Shown here piece by piece: positions 33,396 through 42,617 of a stretch of 64,000 nt of DNA. The DNA comes from Paenibacillus alginolyticus DSM 5050 = NBRC 15375 (lineage in GTDB: Bacteria; Bacillota; Bacilli; Paenibacillales; NBRC-103111). Numbering within the stretch: the first letter of the stretch is position 1; every line of letters starts with the position of its first letter. Location of the stretch: positions 62,001 to 126,000 of the forward strand of contig NZ_AUGY01000013.1 of the NCBI RefSeq assembly GCF_000422905.1, in the 5' to 3' direction. The notes under the pieces are model-generated. The model ran no database searches. It saw only the letters and a program-made list of their open reading frames with translations, and had not been told where the DNA came from. The translations under genes were made by a program, and so were the position numbers.

Positions 33396-34337
33396 ATGGA
33401 ACTGTTTGCGATTGTTGTAATGAATGCCGATGAGGCCTATGTACGTTCGCTAAGCGCTCAGATAGAACGTGAGCTGCAGCTTTTACATATCGCTGAAAGT
33501 GGAGTAACAGCCCCTTTTGATTTACACGATACACATGCTTACATTCGAGTAGAAGTGAGGATGAAGGATAGAGAAATATCTTCCATTCACAAGGAAGTAA
33601 GGGAGGGACTAGCTAGCGTTTTGGCTGATCATATCATCGCAGAGAAAGAGTTGCCTATTTTGCGTGAGTTGATCGTTAAAGAATTTAAATATGATGCCAT
33701 AGACGATTTGGAAGCAATTGAAGGGTATTGTAAGCAATCCATGTGTGCGGAGACGGTCATTGATGAATTGCCTATTTTGAATGGCAGCTCAGCAAAACTT
33801 CGCCGCAAACAAATGTTAACGGAGCAGCTCGTGCAGTCTCTGGAGGAAACCCCTCGGCTAAGCTTGGATGGCTTTCTTACATTCCGTTTACAGGATTACA
33901 CTGAGGAGCTGCGAGAGATAGCTGAGTATGCCATTGATGAATTTATGATGGATCGCCAGTATCAGGAATTTATTTCTCTACTGCAGTACTTTGTTTATAT
34001 TCAGGAAGCCAAAATACCCGTTGCTCATCTAATACATAAAGGCGGGCATGAGTTTGTCATCCTGAATGATCAGCTTGAACTCATAGACGCAAATGAATTC
34101 GATACAACCTTTAAGCTAGAAGTGCTTGAGAAAGATATTAATTTCGAGGATATGATTGTTAGCACACTCATTACGGTATCTCCGGCAAATATCTACATCC
34201 ATACACGAGATCCCGAATTAACGATCATCAAGACGATTAGACAAATATTTGAAGATCGAACAACGGTCTGCTCCTATTGCCGGACTTGTGACATCTTCTT
34301 GGGTGAAGCCAAGAAACAAGATCAACTGTCCCCTTGA
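33396..34337 (+). CDS. ytxC: Sporulation-associated protein YtxC
   Basis: 313-residue protein of the YtxC family, which is found next to thrS in Bacillus as well. It shows a highly acidic helical body and the late block FLTFRLQDYTEELREIAEYA followed by QEFISLLQYFVYIQE, typical of the family, and a C-terminal CSYCRTC cluster. No catalytic motif is known. AAAGGAG precedes the ATG. The thrS T-box follows. Confidence 0.85.
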   Translation: MELFAIVVMNADEAYVRSLSAQIERELQLLHIAESGVTAPFDLHDTHAYIRVEVRMKDREISSIHKEVREGLASVLADHIIAEKELPILRELIVKEFKYDAIDDLEAIEGYCKQSMCAETVIDELPILNGSSAKLRRKQMLTEQLVQSLEETPRLSLDGFLTFRLQDYTEELREIAEYAIDEFMMDRQYQEFISLLQYFVYIQEAKIPVAHLIHKGGHEFVILNDQLELIDANEFDTTFKLEVLEKDINFEDMIVSTLITVSPANIYIHTRDPELTIIKTIRQIFEDRTTVCSYCRTCDIFLGEAKKQDQLSP

Positions 34338-34369
34338 CCTTAAGTGAAGAGGCAATTATAATAGTGATC

Positions 34370-34652
34370 GAAGGCGTTAATATCAAAGACATGAACTTTC
34401 TGCAAGAACTGCTCAGAGAGAGGAGACTAGGCTGCAATCTCCTTCAGCTATTCAGAAAAGTTTACCCCTTTGTAGCCGTATTGTGGAATTCGACCTGATT
34501 TGCAGGATCGTTAGTATACAATACCGGAATCATTCCCGTTACCGAATGCTGATGAGGATTCGCCTTACCCGTGTGGGTATGCAGCGAATCGAACTAGGGT
34601 GGAACCACGAGCTGAGCGCACTCGTCCCTTTTGGGATGCAGTGTGCTTTTTT
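34370..34652 (+). ncRNA. T-box leader, threonine specific
   Basis: The T-box AGGGTGGAACCACG is at 34596-34609, followed by a terminator in which AGCGCACTCGTCCC pairs with GGGATGCAGTGTGCT (34612-34646) and a T run. Upstream is stem I with CAGAGAGAGGAGAC; the specifier region reads AGTTTACCCCTTTG with ACC, a threonine codon. It senses uncharged tRNA-Thr. Confidence 0.92.
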
Positions 34653-34683
34653 GCGTTCAAAATTACCTATAGGAGGAACAAAC

Positions 34684-36618
34684 ATGGTTGTACAAGTGAA
34701 ATTACCAGATGGCGCAGTGAGAGAGTACGCAGTTGGAACGACCATTGAACAAGTGGCGGAATCCATTTCATCCGGACTGAAGAAAAATGCGATTGGCGGC
34801 AAAGTTAACGGGAAATCCGTGGATCTGTCGTTCTCATTGGAAAATGATGCAGACGTAGAAATTCTAACACTCGATAGTGAAGCGGGATTAGAGATGTATC
34901 GTCACAGCACAGCGCATTTGATGGCTCAGGCGATTAAACGTATTTATGGTGAAAAAGCGGTTAAATTAGGGATTGGACCTGTCATTGAAGACGGATTTTA
35001 CTATGATATCGATTTGGAAACACCGCTTAATCCCGAAGATTTGGTGAAAATCGAGAAGGAAATGGAGCGTATTTCTGGTGAGAACCTGGCGATTACTCGC
35101 CGCGTTGTTTCCCGTGAGGAAGCGATTCGCATTTTCACTGAAATGGAAGATCCGTTTAAGCTGGAATTGATTCGTGATCTGCCGGAAGACTCGGTACTTA
35201 CGATCTATGACCAAGGTGAATTCTTTGATTTATGCCGCGGACCGCATCTGCCATCAACTGGCCGAATCAAAGCGTTCAAATTATTGAGCGTTGCTGGCGC
35301 TTACTGGCGTGGAGATGCGAAGAACAAAATGCTGCAACGTATTTACGGCACTGCTTTCCCTAAGAAAGCGCAGCTGGATGAGCATTTGCATCTTTTGGAA
35401 GAGGCGAAGAAACGTGATCATCGTAAGCTGGGCAGAGAGCTTAAAATGTTTGCTTTTTCACGTGAGGTTGGGCAAGGGTTACCGCTTTGGCTGCCAAACG
35501 GCGCTAAATTGAGACGTACAATGGAACGTTATATTGTCGACCTGGAAGAGCGTTTGGGTTACCAACACGTTTACACACCAGTTCTCGCTAATGTTGAATT
35601 GTACAAAACATCCGGCCACTGGGATCATTACAGCGAGGATATGTTCCCGAAAATGGTGATGGACAACGAGGAGCTTGTCCTACGTCCAATGAACTGTCCA
35701 CATCACATGATGGTTTATAAAAGCGATATGCGCAGCTACCGTGATTTGCCGATTCGGATTGCTGAGCTTGGCACTATGCACCGTTATGAAATGTCAGGAG
35801 CTTTAACAGGTCTGCACCGTGTTCGTGCAATGACACTGAATGACGCTCATATTTTCTGTCGTTTGGATCAAATTAAAGAAGAGTTCTCCCGCGTTGTGAA
35901 CTTGATTCGTCAGGTTTATGCGGATTTCGGAATTACAGAGTACCGTTTCCGTCTTTCCTATCGGGATCCTAAGGATACAGAAAAGTATTTCCAAGATGAT
36001 CAAATGTGGGAAACTTCCCAACGCATGCTGCGTGAGGTTGTTGAAGAGCTAGGACTTGATTTCTACGAGGCTGAAGGTGAAGCGGCCTTCTACGGTCCTA
36101 AACTAGACGTTCAAATCAAAACAGCGCTCAAGAAAGAAGAAACACTTTCAACAGCGCAAATTGATTTCTTGCTCCCAGAACGCTTCCAGCTTGAATACAC
36201 AGGTGAAGATGGTCAGAAACATCGTCCAGTCGTTATTCACAGAGGGATTATCAGTACTATGGAGCGTATGACAGCCTTCTTACTTGAGAATTTCGCTGGT
36301 GCGCTGCCAACTTGGTTAATGCCTATCCAAGCCAAAGTCATTCCGGTATCTCCGGCATTCGAAGAATTCTCGAATCTCGTGACTGAGCGTCTACGCGAAG
36401 CCGGTATTCGTGTTGAAGCAGATAATCGTAATGAGAAGCTGGGTTATAAGATTAGAGAAGCGCAGCTGGAGAAGATTCCTTACATGCTAGTCGTCGGTGA
36501 AAACGAAGTGAAGAGCGAAAGCTTATCGATTCGAAAACGTGGTCAAGGGGATCTAGGAACCCATCCGATTGATCAAGTGATTGGCATGATTAACGAGGAA
36601 ATTAGCAAGAAACTTTAA
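34684..36618 (+). CDS. thrS: Threonyl-tRNA synthetase
   Basis: 644-residue class II synthetase, the normal length. Order of domains: TGS (residues 1-63), editing domain with [10 protein letters not shown] near 77 and [10 protein letters not shown], then the catalytic core with motif 2 [21 protein letters not shown], motif 3 region [20 protein letters not shown], and a C-terminal anticodon-binding domain. ATG 34684 has AGGAGGAAC upstream; the longer open frame starts inside the T-box RNA and is not real. Confidence 0.97.
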   Translation: MVVQVKLPDGAVREYAVGTTIEQVAESISSGLKKNAIGGKVNGKSVDLSFSLENDADVEILTLDSEAGLEMYRHSTAHLMAQAIKRIYGEKAVKLGIGPVIEDGFYYDIDLETPLNPEDLVKIEKEMERISGENLAITRRVVSREEAIRIFTEMEDPFKLELIRDLPEDSVLTIYDQGEFFDLCRGPHLPSTGRIKAFKLLSVAGAYWRGDAKNKMLQRIYGTAFPKKAQLDEHLHLLEEAKKRDHRKLGRELKMFAFSREVGQGLPLWLPNGAKLRRTMERYIVDLEERLGYQHVYTPVLANVELYKTSGHWDHYSEDMFPKMVMDNEELVLRPMNCPHHMMVYKSDMRSYRDLPIRIAELGTMHRYEMSGALTGLHRVRAMTLNDAHIFCRLDQIKEEFSRVVNLIRQVYADFGITEYRFRLSYRDPKDTEKYFQDDQMWETSQRMLREVVEELGLDFYEAEGEAAFYGPKLDVQIKTALKKEETLSTAQIDFLLPERFQLEYTGEDGQKHRPVVIHRGIISTMERMTAFLLENFAGALPTWLMPIQAKVIPVSPAFEEFSNLVTERLREAGIRVEADNRNEKLGYKIREAQLEKIPYMLVVGENEVKSESLSIRKRGQGDLGTHPIDQVIGMINEEISKKL

Positions 36619-36636
36619 GAGTTCAATCCTATAAAT

Positions 36637-36668
36637 GAAGCAGAGAAGATAATCTTCTCTGCTTTTTT
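36637..36668 (+). terminator. Terminator of thrS
   Basis: AAGCAGAGAAGA pairs with TCTTCTCTGCTT around TAA, followed by T. Confidence 0.93.
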
Positions 36669-36805
36669 GTTTTCAAATTCAGTTAATTGGGTATGTATAG
36701 GGGAGCGTGATTAGGACACCTTAAACAGTGAGTCTGCATCCGGAGGTTTAAAGGTGGTAGGTATTGGACAACCTGCAATAGTAGGGGAGGTATTAAATAA
36801 TAGTA

Positions 36806-37459
36806 ATGTTAACCAATTTTTTGACTCAGTCTAAATGGTTTAGTGCGTCGATCATCGTTGTTCTGATGGCACTTTTCGGACAAGAGACGACGGGCAAAAG
36901 CGACCAAAGCTACACGACGGCAAACTCCGTCACCCATATACAAGATCAGCAGCAAAAGGTTATTCCGGCCAAAACGGCACCTGTTACACTGCCGGTTGCG
37001 CAAGAAAACCTGCAACAAATCAATTATCGTTATGTTCCGAAGTTAGACTCAGATTTGTCCAAGCTCAAGGCAGTCGAAGTGACAGCCACCGGTTATTTTG
37101 CAGGTAAGGAATCAACAGGGAAAAATCCGGATCATCCTGAGTATGGGATCACGTATTCAGGTATTAGAGTAAAGCGGGATGATAAATCCTTATCAACGAT
37201 CGCAGCAGACACGAACGTTTTTCCGCTTGGAACTGTCTTGTTTATTCCCGGCTATGGCTATGGTGTTGTGGCAGATACAGGCAGCGCCATTAAAGGTAAG
37301 AAAATTGATCTGTATTTCGACACAAAGGATCAGGTTTATAAAGAATGGGGTAAGAAGACGGTTAAAGTATTTATCGTCAAAGAAGGGCATGGGAAAGTGA
37401 CCGAACTCATCTGGAATCAACTAAAGGATGAGATCATCGCACCTACCAAAGCACTATGA
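36806..37459 (+). CDS. Exported 3D-domain protein
   Basis: 217-residue protein with an N-terminal membrane or signal helix (residues 9-25), a Gln- and Lys-rich linker and a C-terminal 3D domain carrying the three aspartates in [24 protein letters not shown] and [10 protein letters not shown]. Such domains occur in cell wall lytic transglycosylases (MltA-like, YocH, YabE). GGGGAGG is unusually far (17 bases) from the ATG, so the start is a little uncertain. Confidence 0.85.
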   Translation: MLTNFLTQSKWFSASIIVVLMALFGQETTGKSDQSYTTANSVTHIQDQQQKVIPAKTAPVTLPVAQENLQQINYRYVPKLDSDLSKLKAVEVTATGYFAGKESTGKNPDHPEYGITYSGIRVKRDDKSLSTIAADTNVFPLGTVLFIPGYGYGVVADTGSAIKGKKIDLYFDTKDQVYKEWGKKTVKVFIVKEGHGKVTELIWNQLKDEIIAPTKAL

Positions 37460-37545
37460 CGAGAATTAGCTCTTCACAAAGCCGAACATTTCCATCATAA
37501 ATTCTCCTGTTTGGGAAATCCTATACTTACAGGAGGTGATTGAAC

Positions 37546-37674
37546 ATGGCTAAGAACAAGAACAACAAGAATAAAAATTTGAGCTCGAATGTAGCTCAAG
37601 ACGTAGAATTTGCTGCGGAAACATCAGTAGCAAACAAACAGCAACAAACGAATACACAAAACCAAAATAAATAA
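37546..37674 (+). CDS. Gamma-type small acid-soluble spore protein-like peptide
   Basis: 42-residue peptide starting MAKNKNNKNKNLSSN, then VAQDVEFAAETSVA and a Gln/Asn-rich tail. The EFAAET core and the composition resemble the EFASET repeat unit of gamma-SASP (SspE), here as a single unit. A near-perfect site AGGAGGTGAT lies at 37531-37540. A terminator follows. The SASP assignment is from composition and motif and is moderate. Confidence 0.65.
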   Translation: MAKNKNNKNKNLSSNVAQDVEFAAETSVANKQQQTNTQNQNK

Positions 37675-37706
37675 TGCAATATCAATAAGCTAAAAAATGA
37701 TAGAAG

Positions 37707-37738
37707 AACAGAGATCTGAAAAGGTCTCTGTTTTTTTA
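37707..37738 (+). terminator. Terminator of the SASP-like gene
   Basis: AACAGAGATC pairs with GGTCTCTGTT around TGAAAA and is followed by TTTTT. Confidence 0.88.
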
Positions 37739-37815
37739 TTTCTTTTCAACATCTCCTCTTTTCGTTATAATGTAACAAAAACTAACATTTAGGTTCCTTT
37801 TGGGAGGAGTTCCAA

Positions 37816-39345
37816 TTGCTTATGCGCGCAGAAATGAAACACAAAGATTGGTTGAATGCTCTTATTCTCATTGGTATTACGGTAAGTGTACTCGCGTTAA
37901 TGACTTCTTCTCGATGGTTTACGGCTGCAAGTTTGGCTGTTTTTTTGTTTATAGGTATTCTTGTTTGGCTTCGCACAGGATCAACAATGTCATCAAATAG
38001 CCAAGATAATAAGGACCACCACGAACAATTCCGAACGTTTATACAAGAATCTCAGGTTGTTGCGGACAGATTGGCAGCTGCAGTTGAGGAAGTCAATCGC
38101 TCGATCGGACATTTGCTGCACATAGCTGATGCTTCAATCCAAGGAGAAGAGGATCTGAAGATTCGAAGTAATCATGCTGTCGGACAGCTGCAGGAAGCAT
38201 TCGCTGCGATTCAGCAGGTAGCGGCTGCTGCAGACCAAATTCTAGACTCATCCTTACATATGCATCAAGAGAGTGAACAAACCAAAGATACAGTGGTTGA
38301 TGTATGCCGGTCACTGAATGCCACGGATGAAGTCATGAATGATCTACATATGAATAATGATACTATGCAGAAGAAGATTCAGGATTTGACAGGACATACT
38401 TCAAAGATTGAAGAAATCAATACCTTCATTGCTGAAGTAGTTTCTCAAACCTCGCTGCTCGCGCTTAATGCTTCCATTGAAGCGGCCAGGGCGGGTGAGC
38501 ATGGACGAGGCTTTTCAGTGGTCGCTCAGGAAATAAAGAAGCTTGCTACACAAAGTCATGAAGCGGTTACGAAATCCTCCGAATTATTGGCATCCATCGA
38601 GAGCGGTGTTTCCCAAGTTGTGACAGCGGTTGCTGAAGAAAAAGCATCTGTCGCTCATGGAATCGCTGAGATGAAAATAATTAAAGACAAGATCGATACC
38701 ATCTTCGGGTTGATTATAAATGTCAATAATCTTGTATCGAGTACAACGAGCTCTACCCAGCATCAGTCCTCACTTGTTTCAGGCACAAGAACATCGCTCG
38801 CCCAAGTGGTTGATTTGATGAATGAGACGATGTCTAGTGTGGAGATTACCTTGGGTCAAATGAAAAAGCAGCGCGATGAAGTATCGATGCTGCAGCTTAT
38901 CAACCAAAATCTTGATCGTTCCTCTAAGGAACTGATACAAGCGATTCAAGCCGTAGGGATGCAAAATAAAGAAGGTACGATTCATGTAAATATCCAAGAA
39001 ATGAAGCAACTACTTAGCTCACTTGTGCTAATACCTGACATAACTTCATTGCTTGATGTTAAGCATGCTTCCCATTTAGGCACTGTCTTACAGAAAACGG
39101 CCGGAATTGAAGCAATTTGGTCTAACCGCGCAGATGGAACCTTCATTTATTCAATGCCTGAGGCAGGTCTTGTTAATGCAAAGGGCAGAGAGTGGTGGAA
39201 GCGTGCCATGGGGGGAGAACTCTTCGTTTCTCCGGAATACGTGTCAGCTATTACGAAAAAACCATGTATCACGATGTCAAAAGCGATAATAGATGACATG
39301 GGAGTACCTGTTGGGGTCGTAGGAATTGATTTAATATTGAAATAA
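37816..39345 (+). CDS. Methyl-accepting chemotaxis-type protein with C-terminal sensor domain
   Basis: 509-residue protein. Two membrane helices lie close together at residues 14-52 with almost no external loop. A long coiled coil follows with the MCP signalling hairpin ([20 protein letters not shown] and [12 protein letters not shown], about residues 213-245). The last 80 residues ([41 protein letters not shown]) look like a Cache/PDC sensor half. The sensor would thus be in the cytoplasm. TTG 37816 fits GGGAGGAG best; ATG 37822 is an alternative. Confidence 0.82.
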   Translation: MLMRAEMKHKDWLNALILIGITVSVLALMTSSRWFTAASLAVFLFIGILVWLRTGSTMSSNSQDNKDHHEQFRTFIQESQVVADRLAAAVEEVNRSIGHLLHIADASIQGEEDLKIRSNHAVGQLQEAFAAIQQVAAAADQILDSSLHMHQESEQTKDTVVDVCRSLNATDEVMNDLHMNNDTMQKKIQDLTGHTSKIEEINTFIAEVVSQTSLLALNASIEAARAGEHGRGFSVVAQEIKKLATQSHEAVTKSSELLASIESGVSQVVTAVAEEKASVAHGIAEMKIIKDKIDTIFGLIINVNNLVSSTTSSTQHQSSLVSGTRTSLAQVVDLMNETMSSVEITLGQMKKQRDEVSMLQLINQNLDRSSKELIQAIQAVGMQNKEGTIHVNIQEMKQLLSSLVLIPDITSLLDVKHASHLGTVLQKTAGIEAIWSNRADGTFIYSMPEAGLVNAKGREWWKRAMGGELFVSPEYVSAITKKPCITMSKAIIDDMGVPVGVVGIDLILK

Positions 39346-39423
39346 AGGTTCTCAAATCGTTTGTTTTGGTGTAAAATAAGATAACTGTTATAAATCTTGA
39401 CACGGGGAGATAGGTGAGTGATC

Positions 39424-39801
39424 ATGCTGAATGCTTTGCGAGTGGACGGAAAACCTCAAAGAACGCCAAGGAAAGCTGCAGAGGTATTTCCTTTCTTGGA
39501 AGCTTACATTGTCCGCAAGGAACAGCAGGTCCTGGATATTGAACAGGTAGTGGAGCGCTACGAGATCAAAAGAATGAAAGAAGAGCGCGCTTATCAGACG
39601 ATGTCATCATTTCGCCGCATGTTTTCTGGTAAGAAACCTGACCATCATCTTGCTGTCGAGTATATCCACTATGTGAAGAAGCCCATGGAGCAGGTTAGGA
39701 AGCTTCGAGCTGAAATTGCCCATGCGAGACAAATTATGAATGAATCCAAACCAGGCGATGTGATCTCCGTACCGGATGAGATTGAAGAGCTGCTTTCTTA
39801 A
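39424..39801 (+). CDS. Hypothetical cytosolic protein
   Basis: 125-residue helical, charged protein (FPFLEAYIVRKEQQVLDIEQ, VVERYEIKRMKEERAYQTMS, HYVKKPMEQVRKLRAEIAHA). It looks like a two-helix coiled coil. No known domain recognised. AGGTGAG precedes ATG 39424; GTG 39418 with GGGGAG is an alternative that adds two residues. The 95-bp repeat copy 2 begins seven bases after its stop. Confidence 0.65.
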   Translation: MLNALRVDGKPQRTPRKAAEVFPFLEAYIVRKEQQVLDIEQVVERYEIKRMKEERAYQTMSSFRRMFSGKKPDHHLAVEYIHYVKKPMEQVRKLRAEIAHARQIMNESKPGDVISVPDEIEELLS

Positions 39802-39807
39802 TACAAA

Positions 39808-39902
39808 CAAGGATAAACGACTCCGTCGTCCTTAAGGGACGAGCGCGTTTGTCAAGGTAGATGCGAAGCAAAAGTATAAAACTTATACTTTCTTATCTAC
39901 TA
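39808..39902 (-). repeat. 95-bp dispersed repeat, copy 2
   Basis: Reverse-complement match of 11315-11409 with three differences in 95 bases. Read on the minus strand it begins two bases behind the T tract of the terminator that follows amt, the same arrangement as copy 1 has with the DGQHR terminator. Confidence 0.9.
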
Positions 39903-39903
39903 A

Positions 39904-39932
39904 TAAAAAACCTTCCATTAGGAAGGTTTTTT
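39904..39932. terminator. Bidirectional terminator between amt and the hypothetical gene
   Basis: AAAAAACCTTCC pairs with GGAAGGTTTTTT around ATTA. On the minus strand it ends amt. Confidence 0.92.
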
Positions 39933-39934
39933 GT

Positions 39935-41224
39935 TTATTGGCCTTTCTTTAGATGTTCTAAGTCCAGGAATCCATCCTCTTGGCTATAGGCTGGAACACC
40001 GTGGATACCGACGTCTAATCCAACCAATTCTTCATCTCTACTAACTCGCAGTGGAACAATAAGTTGAATTAGCTTCATACAACCCCATGTTATGACGAAT
40101 CCCCATATACAAATGGTAACAAGCCCTAAGGCTTGAACACCTAGAAGGCTGAAGCCCCCTCCATAGAATAATCCGGCAGTGCCTTCCCGAATTGCGTCAG
40201 GCTGAGCAAATAAACCTACAGCGAGAGTCCCGATGCTGCCGCTAATACCATGAACGGGAAAAGCGCCGACTGGATCATCGATCCGTCTAGCTTCAAGCAT
40301 TTCTGTTGCATAAACCATGGCGATCCCGCATACGGCTCCGATGAAAATGGCTGCAGCGTCACTAACGAATGCACAGCCTGCGGTAATGCCAACGAGCCCA
40401 GCAAGGGCGCCGTTGATAACCATGGGAGGATCGGCTTTGCGGTAGCGCATCATGGTGAATAGAATGCAAGTTGCGCTGCCCGCTGCTGCTGCGAGCATGG
40501 TGGTTACTGCAATGTGGCCGATCGAAGTATTGGTGGCACTTAGCGTGCTTCCTGAGTTAAAGCCAAACCAACCGAACCAAAGAATAAATGCGCCTACCGA
40601 GGCAAGCGGCAAATTAGACGGTGGTACAATATTAGCCGTGCCGTTAGCGGAAAATTTGCCAATCCGTGGACCAATGATCATCGCTGCGGCAAGAGCAGAG
40701 AAGCCGCCAAGTGCGTGAATGACAGCAGAACCTGCGAAATCAACCATGCCTAATTTGCCAAGCCATCCATTAACGGCCCAAATCCAGTGGCCAGCAATCG
40801 GATAAATTAAACCAGTCATTGCGATGGTGTACAGAATGTAAGCACGAAAATTGATGCGTTCGGCTACAGCCCCAGAAACGATCGAGATCACAGCGATAAC
40901 AAAGGCGCACTGGAATAGCCAATAAGTCTCATGTGAGATATTTAAAACGATATGTGTTAAATCTCCTCCCATGAAGAAGCCGGTAGTTCCAAATAGTCCA
41001 GAAACATCTTTCCCATACATAAGGGCGAAACCGAATAAGTAAAAAATAAGTGCTCCAAAAGAGATATCAACAAACACTTTCATAATGATACTTACGGCAT
41101 TTTTTTGTCTGACGAAACCTGCCTCCAATAAAGCGAAGCCGCCTTCCATTAATAGAATCATGGCAGCTGTCAGAACCACCCATATGGTATCTAGGCCGCT
41201 AGAAAGCTGTTGGATTGCATCCAT
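39935..41224 (-). CDS. amt: Ammonium transporter Amt
   Basis: 429-residue Amt/Rh family channel with about eleven membrane helices. It has EGGFALLEAGFVRQKN at the N-terminus, DFAGSAVIHALGGFSAL, FGWFGFNSGS and DPVGAFPVHGISGSIG, covering the family's conserved pore segments. No glnK partner gene is adjacent. AAGGAGAG precedes the ATG. A TnrA/GlnR-like site and a near-consensus promoter lie upstream. Confidence 0.95.
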   Translation of the reverse strand: MDAIQQLSSGLDTIWVVLTAAMILLMEGGFALLEAGFVRQKNAVSIIMKVFVDISFGALIFYLFGFALMYGKDVSGLFGTTGFFMGGDLTHIVLNISHETYWLFQCAFVIAVISIVSGAVAERINFRAYILYTIAMTGLIYPIAGHWIWAVNGWLGKLGMVDFAGSAVIHALGGFSALAAAMIIGPRIGKFSANGTANIVPPSNLPLASVGAFILWFGWFGFNSGSTLSATNTSIGHIAVTTMLAAAAGSATCILFTMMRYRKADPPMVINGALAGLVGITAGCAFVSDAAAIFIGAVCGIAMVYATEMLEARRIDDPVGAFPVHGISGSIGTLAVGLFAQPDAIREGTAGLFYGGGFSLLGVQALGLVTICIWGFVITWGCMKLIQLIVPLRVSRDEELVGLDVGIHGVPAYSQEDGFLDLEHLKKGQ

Positions 41225-41264
41225 AAACTGATCTCTCCTTACGTTTGAGGAATTCTTTGCACCA

Positions 41265-41294
41265 ATTATACGGTTCTGATGATAAACATGTCAA
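41265..41294 (-). promoter_or_regulatory. Promoter of amt
   Basis: On the minus strand TTGACA (41294-41289), 18 bases, TATAAT (41270-41265): both boxes are consensus. Confidence 0.8.
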
Positions 41295-41301
41295 CGATAT
41301 A

Positions 41302-41318
41302 CGTAAGAATACATAACA
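41302..41318 (-). promoter_or_regulatory. TnrA/GlnR-type box upstream of amt
   Basis: Minus-strand TGTTATGTATTCTTACG matches TGTNAN7TNACA with one mismatch (last base). Its centre is about 50 bases upstream of the expected transcription start, the position from which TnrA activates in B. subtilis. Confidence 0.6.
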
Positions 41319-41381
41319 TCTGGTGGTTATTGTTCGTTTTTAAAATAATTGATGTCAGTTATTCATCTAATTCTACGAAAA

Positions 41382-41399
41382 CTCAGTCTCTAGACCGAG
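41382..41399. promoter_or_regulatory. Imperfect dyad upstream of liaF
   Basis: CTCAGTCT and AGACCGAG form 8-base arms with one mismatch around two bases. It lies 94 bases before liaF. It may be an operator of the LiaR regulator encoded downstream; this is a guess from position and symmetry. Confidence 0.4.
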
Positions 41400-41492
41400 G
41401 AAACCATCAATCTTTCGTCTCTTTTCATTCATGGCTGTATCTTATAAACTAGAGGTATCTTAACGACGTTGTACACAAATGGAGGAAGAAGC

Positions 41493-42608
41493 ATGAATCC
41501 GCATATGTTTCAAAGAATAATCTGGGGGCTTGTCCTCGTAACGGCAGGTGTCCTTTATTTACTTAACCAATTAGGGTTTATTGATATTGATCTTGCTTAT
41601 ATGTTTTCCACTTACTGGCCTGTAATTCTTATTTTCTACGGTCTCGTTGGTTTTGTTTGGCAGCGTAAGTATCATTGGGGGGGCTCGATTTGGAGTTTGC
41701 TCGTTTGCTGTATTGGAACGATCTTTCTCCTGAAGAATTTAAAGCTGACCGATCGATCGCTTGGAGAGATGTTTCAGATTTTGGGACCTATTGCCTTAAT
41801 TCTATTTGGTTTGAATGTGATTTTTAAGCCTAGCAAGAAAGAGTCACCGGATTGGCCTTCTATTAAAGAAGCGAAAGAGCAAGCAAAGCAGGCAAGACGT
41901 GAAGCTAGAAGATTGCAGCATGAAAAATACAGAAATCCATGGGATCAACCCAAGTGGAGTGATGGAGCGCCATCGCCTACAAAGGATACGGAGCATAATA
42001 ATAAATCTACTTTTAATGAAGCAAAGCATGAACTCAGTGACGAGGAGAAAGCCGTACTCAAGGATATTCATGGCGAGTTTCATGATAAACATTTGTGGGA
42101 TGTGCCTGAAGCACCGGGGGTACCCGATCTAAGTAAGCCACCTCAGCCACCGGGACAACCGCAAACGCATGCTTTTAACCATCATGGGCATAAGTACGAT
42201 GATTTCGTACGTAACTTCGACTCTGGTGATGTACTTCATCGGCATGGATTTATCGGAGATGTGCATCTGGGACAAGAAGCTTGGGAACTAAAGCCGATTC
42301 AGATCTCACATTTCATTGGTGATTCCGTCATAGATCTTACTCGTGCAGCCATTCCCTTGGGAGAAACAACGATTCATGTTACAGCATTTATTGGTGATGT
42401 GAAAATATTCATTCCTAATGATATTGATGTTGAAGTTCGCGTAATGGCAAGTTCTTTTATCGGAGATATGAAAGTGCTTGATCGGCGGGAGAGTGGGTTT
42501 CTGCGCAGCGTGAGAACTCAGACCTCGCAATATGAAGAGGCTGAACGAAAAATTATTGTAACTACGAGTATGTTTATTGGTGACATTACAATTAAAAAGA
42601 TAGGGTAA
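41493..42608 (+). CDS. liaF: LiaF-like membrane regulator
   Basis: 371-residue protein, longer than B. subtilis LiaF. The N-terminal 110 residues hold four membrane helices (RIIWGLVLVTAGVLYLLNQ and others). A charged, Pro- and His-rich linker follows. The C-terminal part is the LiaF beta-helix with repeated FIGD turns (HGFIGDVHLG, HFIGDSVIDL, AFIGDVKIF, SFIGDMKVL, MFIGDITIK). It is the likely inhibitor of the LiaS kinase and precedes liaS and liaR. ATG 41493 has TGGAGGA upstream. Confidence 0.88.
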   Translation: MNPHMFQRIIWGLVLVTAGVLYLLNQLGFIDIDLAYMFSTYWPVILIFYGLVGFVWQRKYHWGGSIWSLLVCCIGTIFLLKNLKLTDRSLGEMFQILGPIALILFGLNVIFKPSKKESPDWPSIKEAKEQAKQARREARRLQHEKYRNPWDQPKWSDGAPSPTKDTEHNNKSTFNEAKHELSDEEKAVLKDIHGEFHDKHLWDVPEAPGVPDLSKPPQPPGQPQTHAFNHHGHKYDDFVRNFDSGDVLHRHGFIGDVHLGQEAWELKPIQISHFIGDSVIDLTRAAIPLGETTIHVTAFIGDVKIFIPNDIDVEVRVMASSFIGDMKVLDRRESGFLRSVRTQTSQYEEAERKIIVTTSMFIGDITIKKIG

Positions 42609-42617
42609 GGATGGAGC

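Noticed and set aside
34483-34683. N-terminal extension of thrS
   Set aside because: This open stretch is the T-box RNA; the protein starts at 34684 with a strong ribosome binding site and normal family length.
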